A DNA stretch of 64,000 nt from positions 2,170,001 to 2,234,000 of the forward strand of contig CM057065.1 of NCBI GenBank assembly GCA_029945375.1, written 5' to 3'. Position numbers and translations under genes: made by a program. A model generated the notes under the pieces. The model saw nothing but the letters and a program-made list of their open reading frames with translations. It did not search any database and had not been told where the DNA came from. The first letter of the stretch is position 1; every line of letters begins with the position of its first letter. Below, piece by piece: positions 46,311 through 57,787 of this stretch. Source of the stretch: Agaricus subrufescens (Eukaryota > Basidiomycota > Agaricomycetes > Agaricales > Agaricaceae).

Positions 46311-46620
46311 TTTAGCTTTTTTGAGCTTGTGCAAGCTCTAAAAAGCTCTAAAAGCTCTTAAAAGTGACTAAAAAGCTGAAGTCATATTTTGGGCCCAGAT
46401 TTTTAAAAAAGCTAGCCCGTGAGGGAACCAAAAAGGCTGAAAAGCTGAAAAGCTATAAAAAGTGGATACTCTTGTGACCATTATTACTAGTAAATGTCTT
46501 TAAAATGAGACCAATTATTAGTATTGAATTGGTGACATAGGTAGCTTTTCAGCTTTTCAGCTTTTGCGCTTGTCATGAACATAAAAAAGTCTAAAAAGTG
46601 CAAAAAGCTGAAAAGCTAAT
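46311..46620. mobile_element. MITE-like foldback element rich in AGCTTTT
   Basis: About 310 bp whose ends are imperfect inverted repeats. The left end reads TTAGCTTTTTTGAGCTTGTGC and the right end, reversed and complemented, reads TTAGCTTTTCAGCTTTTTGCAC. Inside, AAAGCTGAAAAGCT near 46439-46453 faces AGCTTTTCAGCTTTTCAGC at 46543-46561. No coding capacity, A/T-rich. This fits a non-autonomous DNA element (MITE), possibly hAT-related, but no clear target-site duplication could be assigned by eye. Confidence 0.55.
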
Positions 46621-46817
46621 CGCACACTTGCTGATGCATGTCCTTTCATGAGGGAGAGGTTGAAGAAGTCGACTAGGGGGCAACGTTGACCCATTCCATT
46701 TGTCACTACAGGCCCCTGACACTCAATTCCCCAGTGAGCAAAGAACTCGGAGAGAGATTTTCCAAGCGAGAAATAACGTTACCGAGCCCTAGGCACAAGA
46801 ATCATTTGATAAATGAG

Positions 46818-47581
46818 CTAGGGGTCGGAGTTTGTTCTAGGAGTGGTGTCTAAAAATAGGTTTCCTTCGGACTTGGGCTGGGGAACACTGTTGACAATGG
46901 AGCGATAGGAGCGGGCTACAATTCGCACTCCATTTGTTTGTTCATTACCTTTGACGGCTTGCGATGCTTCTGAGCTACTTGTGGGTTTTGTTCTTCTTCC
47001 CATCAACAGGAAACATCAGTATACACTGTATAACGTCTATCGTTCTGGTAGTTAACCTCCACCACTGCAGCCATTGTGATAAACCGACGGGGCATCCAGT
47101 GATAGCGCCGTCGATCGTGAAAACCGGCTATGTTACCAAATAGAAAATAAGGCTTGGCCTGCTGATCATATATACCATATCTATTTGATCGACAGTGAGA
47201 TCATTGAATCAAACAGCGGCTAATGGGAGCTGCATGAAACCAGATGGAATTCAAATGGTGTCGCGTACTGTGTCAGGGCCTGATTCTGTATACCCGAGGT
47301 GATTCAGGCCCCTCTATATACAGGAGTGACGATGTGATCGATGGGGGGAATGGTGACTCGGAAGATGGATCCATGATGATGTTTTTTGTTTGAGATGCGG
47401 GTGTAGTTGTGCAGTGATGCTTTTCACTGGCGACTGTGATTCTTCTACTGTTTAGATCGAGTTTGCTGAAGTTGTGAGAGAGAACACTTTGTTCTCTTTT
47501 AAAGTTCTCAAGAATGACCTGTTCTGCGGTTTCTTGAATTGTTCTTGGCCTCGTGGCAGTAGAGACTTGATCCCGCCCCAT
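46818..47581 (-). CDS. Possible two-exon hypothetical gene
   Basis: Unrecognised. A first minus-strand frame from ATG at 47581 (MGRDQVSTATRPRTIQET) runs about 100 codons to a GTATAC donor-like site near 47292. A second frame at 47006-46818 (MGRRTKPTSSSEASQ) ends in TPRTNSDP. They could be exons of one gene or unrelated frames; I could not find an acceptor that joins them cleanly. Composition is Ser/Thr/Arg/Gln-rich, hydrophilic, without motifs. Low certainty. Confidence 0.25.
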
Positions 47582-48698
47582 TGGTGCGTTGGAAAAGTAG
47601 ACTCTAGGTTTCCTTATTAGTTCTGACGTTCTTTGTTATCTTCGCCCTGAGGAAAGTGAAACTGTTCACCGTCGGCACTGTATATCGGATCACTCATTAA
47701 TCATACACAATCACTCGGTGTCTTCAATAGTCGATCTTTCACTGCCCCCCAAGATCGATTATTTATTGAATTTCTCTTAGTGTTGAATCCTCTGCTCTTC
47801 AATCCTGTGTACGCAATGCTCTTCTATTTGCTAAAAAGATTGATTGCCAGACTAGTGTTCGTTTCATTGGTATATCGATCGACGACGCTAATGAAAGTAG
47901 AACCAGAGTAGGTTGACGATATTGTTATTACCCAAGATACAAGAGTAACATGAGTAGCTCATTCATGAATGGGAGAGTCCTTGGCGAGCTCTCGTCTCTC
48001 CGTAGTACCACCTCGGCTCATGCCAAGTCGCCTTGAGTTACAGTTAAGGAAAGGTACGGGAATGAAGTAGCAGTCCCACAGTTATAATCCTATTTTTGCG
48101 AGCACTTTTAAGGAAAACTGCGTTTTGTTTTGTTTAAGAAAAAAGCCGGCACGCTAGACCCCACTGAATAATACGCGAGTAGAATTGTAGAGAGCAGATG
48201 AATCAGTTACTCATGAGAATGATTTTCGTTTTTAGTTTGTTAGGTTTCTTCTCCCCTTGTGAAAGACAGTCAGTCATTCAGAGACTTATCGACGTTTGAA
48301 AAGGATGAGTCCTCCTTTGTTGGGACTTTACGAGACACTTGGCGATGTAACATGTTGTGTGCGTCAGGGGCTGGGTCAGGGTCAGAGTTAACTTGCACGT
48401 GCCGTGTCACGCGGGAAAATTTGGCGAGGCGGCCGCCCGGTCACAATTCGTTTCTCAAACTTGACGCAGTTTGCTTGGCTCCAACCTCTCTTCGCATTCT
48501 ATTCACTCGGTAAGGTCTATTTGCTTTGATTGAATCACTCGTGTTCTTCTGTTTGCTCGCATTTCTTTGTTCTTGTAACTCTTTCTGAGTGTTGAGCGGG
48601 ATGAAACTACGGAAATGTGCAATTGCGACGAGAAATTTTTATGCTGACTTGCACTGTTATTTTAGGTCCTCGTTTAGAAAACAAAAAGGCTAATAATC
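47582..48698. other. Intergenic and leader of MAM33
   Basis: No gene supported. Near the right end a GTAAGG donor at about 48511 and a TTTTAG acceptor at about 48665 suggest an intron in the MAM33 5' leader. Confidence 0.4.
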
Positions 48699-50002
48699 AT
48701 GTCTGCCATTCGTGCTCTTCGTCAACTTGCTGTCCCTCTGGTTGCGCGTCGGGGTGCTATGACTGCTGTGCCTCGCGTCGGTGGCATGCGTGTCGCGTCT
48801 CTCGCTTCCTCTAGGACTATTGCTTCAAGAGGATTTGCGAGTTCTGCAAGGAGATTTGGTGAAGGTTCCAGTGAGCAATTTTCCTTTGTTTTCGTGTCTC
48901 TTTGGTCGGTGCCGGTGTCTTTAGGCGAACGGCATTACTGAATTCATTGGGTTTATTAGCCGACGTCACGCTTTCGCAAAAGCTTCAGGAAGAGTTGAAC
49001 TACGAAAAGGAGACAGGCGGAGCTTTAGAGGAAGTTCCTCAGTTCCTTAAAGATTTCAAGTCTCATGGTGTATGGACGGTGAGTTGCCGGTCTTTTTTGA
49101 CGTTTTGTTTATATTTTGCCTTTGGGTGGGGTTATTTATGCGAAGTTGCCTGCTCTTTGCCTACTCTTCGACAATTCGTGAAGTGTACTATTTTACTGAT
49201 CCTTCGCTTACTTAGATCGAAGAGACTGGGGGTCATGACGAAGTCACGTTACACCGAAAATTCGGTAACGAAAGGTATGTCAGGAACTCTTTGACATATT
49301 TGGATTCGGACGCCACCTTTATTTCCCGGCCGGGGATTCATTCTGGGTCGATCCCGCACTTAAGGCCGAGATAGTTGCTACGTCAGAGTCGTCAGATGAG
49401 CATTTACTGACTAAAGTGGTTTCTTTTTAGCATCCGGCTGATCTTTTCTACGGCTGATGTCCAGCAAGTGGAAGATGAGTACAATGAGGATGGTGAGATG
49501 GCGGAAAACGAGGATGATGAGACGGGATCGCTGTATCCCCTCCGGGCTTCATTAAACATCACAAAGGTGGCATTTACTGCTTCGGCGTTTTAAGTATGTG
49601 TGCTGACGCGAGCACGGTAGCTTAATGTGCCTGGGTGTCTGAACCTGGACCTGATGATCCAGGACGGCAACTTTGTTGTGGACAATATCTCTTTCTACGA
49701 CGACGCCAAGGTCGGAACAGAGTTGACTGCCGAGGCGGACTGGAAGAGACGCGGGTTGTATATTGGTCCGCAGTTTGACACGCTGGATGTGACTGTGCAG
49801 GAGGAATTCGACAACTTTTTGCAAGAGAGGGGTGTTGATGGGTCGCTGGGGCAGTTTATTCCCCAGTACGCCGAGTACAAGGAACAACGTGTAAGGGTGT
49901 TTATTTTGGCTCGCGCGATTGGTAAGGGAGATGCTGACTGTGTTTATCCGCCAGGAATACGTGAACTGGCTTGGGAAGGTTAAAAGCTTCGTTGATAACT
50001 AG
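48699..50002 (+). CDS. MAM33: Mitochondrial acidic matrix protein, MAM33/p32 family
   Basis: Trimeric acidic matrix protein of the p32/C1QBP family, linked to mitochondrial translation and assembly. The first exon (from 48699) encodes an Arg/Ala/Ser-rich presequence (MSAIRALRQLAVPLVARRGA, later ASRGFASSARRF) typical of mitochondrial import. The second exon joins at DVTLSQKLQEELNYEKETG and FLKDFKSHGVWT. Next come IEETGGHDEVTLHRKFGNE, then IRLIFSTADVQQ with the acidic stretch EDEYNEDGEMAENEDDE. The final exons give LNLDLMIQDGNFVVDNISFY, LDVTVQEEFDNFLQERGVD and EYVNWLGKVKSFVDN to the TAG at 50002. Domain order, length of about 270 residues and acidity all fit the family. Confidence 0.92.
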
Positions 50003-50370
50003 ATATATATGGTATAATCTTGGTCATACATGGTGTTCTAGACTATTTGCTTAATGAAGAGTGCGGATGCTGCTGCAGATACATGGTATTTGCGCAATGA
50101 AGAGTGCCTGAGGACGATCCACGCAGTTGCGCTTGCGAGCCGGGCAGTGGCTGCGGCAGCCCCGCTATGGACGGCTAGGGAGCAGGAGTGACCCACCGGA
50201 GGTGCGTGACGGGTGTGACCGGGCTGAGCGTTCGGGAAAGTTCTGTGACGTTCTGTGACGGTCGTGGCTTCTCCACGTCCTTCTCCGTCGCGCTGGTGGC
50301 TGGCCGGGCCTGCTTATAATGCACTCGCTCTGCCCCGCTTCTCCCCAGCCCTGGTCTCTTCCTGTGCACC
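50003..50370. other. Intergenic, promoter side of the candidate eIF4E-binding protein
   Basis: GC-rich 368 bp without a supported gene. Contains a direct repeat GTTCTGTGACG at 50239-50260. Confidence 0.4.
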
Positions 50371-51043
50371 ATGTCCTCTGTCGTCGACTTCGCCTCTGCC
50401 CCCTACGCCGCTGTTCTCTCCCACCCGGCTGATGATGTTTCTGCCAAATACGTCCCTGTGCATCGCAGGGCCTGGAGTCTCGGTGATGTGGCCTCTAGAC
50501 GATCACCTTCCCCCGCTCCCTCAGAAACATCTACCCTGGTCTCTGCCGCTCCTCCCTCCACAAGTATGTCTTCCTGCAGTCTCTGTTCCCTGTCGCCGTC
50601 GAGGTGCTGACTCGGCGATCATAGAACCCAGGGTGTACAGCATCGCCACACTCCTCGATATCTCCCATGATCCCGAGATCAAGCTGATCTCGCAGCAGAT
50701 TAAGGAGAAGGTCAAGGAGACTGCGCCGGAGATTGTGATGAATCGGAAGATGAAAAAGTCGATAGAGTATCATGCTATTCAGGAGAGGATGCGGGTCAAG
50801 CAGGAGAAGCGAGAGCAGCACTCGCAGAAACGACAGCCGCAGCAGCAACACCATCATCATGAGGCTGCCATTTCACCAGCTGCACTCGACAAAATCGCAC
50901 CCGTGTCATCGCAACATCCCCAACAGAAACAAAGAATCTGGCAGAAGAAGCCTAATCAGAATGCTACGGGGACCAAACGAAATGCTGGTCGAGTTGTGGA
51001 GGAATCCAATTGGCGTCGACTCGGTGTCGCGGCTGCCGTATAA
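50371..51043 (+). CDS. Low-complexity protein with eIF4E-binding-type motif (candidate 4E-BP)
   Basis: Predicted exons are 50371-50563 and 50625-51043, about 203 residues. The intron (gtatgt to catag) joins in frame to KPRVYSIATLLDISHDPEI. YSIATLL fits the canonical eIF4E-binding consensus Y-x4-L-hydrophobic, and the context (basic residue before, LLD after) resembles 4E-T/Eap1-type sites. The N-terminal part is Ser/Pro/Ala-rich. After the motif come charged helical sequence (KVKETAPEIVMNRKMKKSIE), a Gln/His run (QQQHHHH) and a basic tail ending ESNWRRLGVAAAV. Such layout, one short motif in a disordered basic protein, suits a translation regulator (Caf20/Eap1-like), but this is inference from one motif. 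If wrong it is simply an unknown disordered protein. Confidence 0.6.
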
Positions 51044-51383
51044 CTTATCTTTTTCTTATTTTTCTTCTTCTCCCTTCTGCCAACATCAAACACTGCATCG
51101 TCACGATTTAATTGCATAGGCCCACCGTTTGTGGCTTGTCTTTTCCCTAATTTTTCACTGGATGGGGTTTGTTCGATTTTCTTGAAATTGGTTTTATGAC
51201 CTTTTTCGTTGTTTTAACTAGCTTATCTCTCTTAACGCACGCATACTATCACGAAACCATACCATTGTAGCCGTTTTTTGCATTATATATTCATAAAGGA
51301 AGTACAGTAGAATAGTTAACGACCAATGAATCACTACTTAGTTTCGACTTGTATATCAAAGAATGAATCAAGACATTATTGCA
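51044..51383. other. Intergenic between convergent genes
   Basis: Shared 3' flanks of the candidate 4E-BP and ITPase genes; T-rich near 51050-51070. Nothing further. Confidence 0.5.
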
Positions 51384-52249
51384 TCATGCATTCTCCGGTA
51401 ATGTGTGCAGGAATTTTCTAAGTTTATCGAGAGCTCTGTATCTATGAGATAACTTGTTCTTTTGCTCGGAAGGCATTTCGGCGTATCTTATCGCAGCATT
51501 TTAGGGTTATGAAGAATGCTCTCGGGGAAGAGGGAGGGGTACTCACGTAAGACCGGTACCGAGTGGTTCAAAACAGGGATCCCAGCCGAACTGAGCAGGT
51601 CCTCGGGCGGGTACTATGGTACCTGCCGTTCGACCCTCGAAAATCATTGGTTCTGTGCCTGTGTTGCTTTTTTAAGAGATGCGCTCATTAATTGATGGAT
51701 GAAGATGGGAAGTGACCTGGTCCGGCTGAATAGGCGAAGGTGCAGATGGCTTCGGCTTCTTTGGTTGGGAAGCCGATGAGGAGGGTGTTGAGGCCTTCGT
51801 GGCCTAGTTCTTTGAGGAAGTATTTGATGTAGGGGCCTGGGAGGCCGTTTAGGGCTTTGAATGCTAGGGCGGTGTCTTCTGTTATGCATGGTCCACCGAC
51901 CTGTTAATCAGATGAATGCGGTTTTTAGAGGGCAGGTGGAGGTGGGATGGGACGGACGAGTTCGGCGGCGCGTTTGCATTTGGCGATTGCGACTTCTGAG
52001 GTTGTTCCTTGAACTTCTGGGACTGGGTGGTTTATGATGTTAGTAGGAAGGGTTTGTTGTTTTTTTCTTCCTACCGTCGAGGTTTTGAGATGTGATTTCG
52101 ATTGGGTGATCTCCGTCGGAGAGGATTTCTTTGACTTCTTTGAGTTTGTTGGCGTTACCGGTGACGAAAGCTGTATTGGGACGTTGGTGAGCTTTCTGTT
52201 TTATTTTTTTGAATATTGTGTAAATGGATGACGTACTGATGGGTTTCAT
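51384..52249 (-). CDS. HAM1: Inosine triphosphate pyrophosphatase (ITPase, HAM1)
   Basis: Hydrolyses ITP, dITP and XTP to monophosphates, keeping deaminated purines out of nucleic acids; cytosolic. Starts MKPIT at 52249; after an intron at about 52173-52236 the frame continues [16 protein letters not shown], the substrate-binding start of the family. Later exons give [38 protein letters not shown] with the conserved acidic pair, [32 protein letters not shown], then [28 protein letters not shown] and [20 protein letters not shown], ending LPENA at 51384. All conserved blocks are present in order and the length of about 190 residues is normal, so the enzyme is probably active. Six or so short exons. 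Confidence 0.93.
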
Positions 52250-53573
52250 GATTGAGGAGAGAAGAGCTCGGGTGTTTCGATCTTGGTAGTGGGTTCTTTG
52301 GACGGGAGCGTGGTTTTTTCTTTATACGATGTTTGGCAAGTCAGATCGAGTCAGGTATCTACGAGATGATTATCTGGAAAATCAGGGACGGCGGGGATGG
52401 TAAAAGTCGCGTGGTTCTTCTGTCTGATGTTGAATTTAGCGGTCCCAGGATGTTAGGGTTTGTGATAGATTTCGAACACGGGCACCCCTGCTCGAGTATT
52501 AGTTTTTTTGATATCTTATCTTATCGGTTTTGGAGGTCACGTTTGTCATCTGTGTGTTTTTCCTCCAATCGGTCAGTGTTGCTTCCACGCCACAGGGGTT
52601 CTTGAAAGCGGATGCTATTAGGTGGAGTCGTGCTACTGAGATTCCTAGATGGGTTAGTCTGTCGATGTGTTTGGTTAGAATCGTTCACGATGAGATTGAG
52701 TTTTGAATGGTGGTGATGATGAGAGAAAAATAAGGATGGACGTTGAAACTTGACGCACCCCCTGATCATGAAGGTATACATTTCAACAATAAGACACCTC
52801 CTCGGTGCGGTACACGTATTAGCTCATTCACACTCAGATCGACGAGATCGTCCTGGATAATAGGCTGTGCCTGATCCACCTTGGGATTTTCCATGATTTT
52901 CAATGGGTAAATTAGCCGGTTTACGACCATGATGAAATTGAATGTCATGTTCGGAATTGCATAAATAGTTTTTACCTAAGAGGGGCAATTGTTGGGGTCG
53001 CTCTATATCAAGAAATATGTACACATGTTGGGTTTGAAACGCCTATGACATGACGCATGATCGTTGTTGACTGTTAAAGGCTGTTTGTCCACAGGTGGAA
53101 TACATTCATGTGATAAAAACAATACATTGCGCCGGCCGTCTTGTCGCCTTTGCTCCGTTAGCATGTGAGGGGTATCGGAGACTTTTGACAGAGTGTGTAA
53201 TGGTTTTTGGCTAAAAAGTGTTAGACGCAGTTGTCAAGTGACCGCATGCCAACAGTCAGAACAAATAGTAACCCGCTGGTCTAACTGTGCTTTTTTTTTT
53301 CTGGGTTTTGTTTTTTTCTTCAGAGAGTATCGACTGAGAGGTGTTTGTCGGAGCAGGAAGGCTCTTACGAGAACGGCAATGATGCGTAAGATTGTCAGGA
53401 GTTCGGGAGCAGAGCATTATAGATGTCCCGTTTAGGCATGGCGCACTAATTTTGGAAACATAGCAGTTGCATCTGATTTTCTCATGACTGTTGGCGCTTA
53501 TACTAGCTCCGACTCGTTGACCCTCTCACCCTCACTGCGACAGTCTTGACAGGTCCACCTACCAACAACACCC
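52250..53573. other. Divergent intergenic region, 1.3 kb
   Basis: Lies between ITPase (minus) and ALDH (plus). A minus-strand frame at 52766-52948 (with MENPKVDQAQPIIQDDLVDL) is continuous for 60 codons but has no recognised motif or partner exon. A copy of the 11-bp GTCACTTGACA motif (minus) lies at 53232-53242. Confidence 0.45.
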
Positions 53574-56028
<2,455 letters not shown>

Positions 56029-57787
56029 GGATGGTGTGATCTGGGTGTCGTGGGTGTTGGTGTTAAGCATGTTGGTGATGCTTTTTTGTTTTTTTTTGTT
56101 TTTGGTTTAGTGCCCCCAAAAAGTTGTTTTTTTGTTTTGATTTTGTTCGCGCTAATGTTGTTCTTCTTAACGGGTTTTTGATACGCTTCGAAAGCAGTAT
56201 ACCTTGCATTGTATTCCTGTACTTGCTTTGAATGATATGGCAATCTGTGTCGATTGTTGGATTACGCGCTGACACTCGATTGCGCAGAGGGCAAAGTCGT
56301 ATTTGTGGGAGCCGAGAAAGGAACGACCGGACAGGAATCTAATGCTGATGTGGCGCAGTAGGTTCTTCTGTTCGGATATTGCATCAAAGTACTTCAAGAA
56401 GCATCCCGGCCATTGAACAGACGACTCTGAATTTCGTCCTCGGCATTAAAATGGTAATTGAGCTTTGCGCTCAGTGCAGTACAGAATAGGCACAAGGTCT
56501 TCCAAAGTCGGCGACGACTGCTTCGTCCCCGCTGTCCCCTAGCTTAGATCTAATCGCTGGATACACTTGTGCCGTAGATGCGAGAGATCTCAAACCATTT
56601 GTCTGCCATCTCGGGATGAAGTAGAAAATGGCTTCTGAATTGACTTCGAGTAAAAAATAGTTCCTTCGACTTCGGCCTGAGAAGACAACTTGAACTTCCC
56701 GTTGTAACACCCAGAACTCGAGAGAAGCGGTAGAGAAGCGAACTATCAATGATCTATCCCTGAGCGGGCCTGAACCTGGCCCCTGAACGCGGATCTAATG
56801 CCATCTCACGTGGGCGGGGGGGAAGGATCAAGGAGTGAAAGGGGGTAGGATCTAGGAATGAAAGGATCAATAATCAATAATCAAGGCCCCGGGTGTTCGG
56901 CGTTCGGAGAGTCAGCCGTTTGTGTTAGTCTGCAGGTCCGCGTAGGGCCACCGGAACAGCTTGTGGTTCATAAATGTACGCCGCGATGAGATACGTCAAA
57001 GGATGTATCGGGCTGTATATTAAACGAGTAAGCGAGGTACGAATCTGGTTCACCCAATCAATGATCACTAGTTTGTGGATCCGACGTAGAAGAATTTGAT
57101 TCGAAAGCTAGATTAGAATAGGAATACACGCTAAATATGAAGCAAAGCGAGGTCACGAACTTCTGATGCGCGTGCGGTTTATCGCAGACTTCAGAGTCCA
57201 GACCCTACCTTCAGTGCATTCATCGGCTCAGTTCCGTTCTTCATCCGACTGTTATGGCCTTTTACTATCGTCATAAGGTGATTGGCTCAAAGACGAAGCT
57301 TGAAGGGTACAAGTTTCTCAATGATGTTTGACTTACCGATCTAACACCTCGCTTAGATAACTGGTGACATACTACAGGTAATGATGCATGTCTACCCTTA
57401 ACGTCAACATTGTAAATGACCCGTTCAAGTAACAGCTCTGATCTGCGCCCGCCAATTCAGAATAGAACGCTCTGGCCAGAGATCAGCGTGATCCGATTAT
57501 GGGTCCTTGACTGCTCCCTGTGGGCCAGGAAGAGCCCCATGTCTTCGCCGGCCCTTTTCCACCTTGGAAGCCGTTCAGGGCCTATACTTGGCCTGTACGT
57601 GATCCGTGCTGCGGCTGTCACGACATCTGACGGAAAATGATGAGTTGTTGATGAAACTACCCATTATTGATTCCGTGATGCCACGGCTCTGGCAACAGAG
57701 TCACTCTCAAGTCACTTGACATGTTGACCATGGTGGATACTTATTATATGACCGCACGATCAAACTCTCTCTTACACCTTCCCCCCT
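56029..57787. other. Intergenic, 1.76 kb, upstream of the double-NACHT gene
   Basis: No supported gene. Holds purine-rich short direct repeats near 56820-56886 (AGGATC and AATCAATAATC variants), a copy of AGTCACTTGACA at 57710-57721 and a TTATTATA stretch at 57741-57748 that could serve as TATA for the gene at 57788. Confidence 0.45.
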
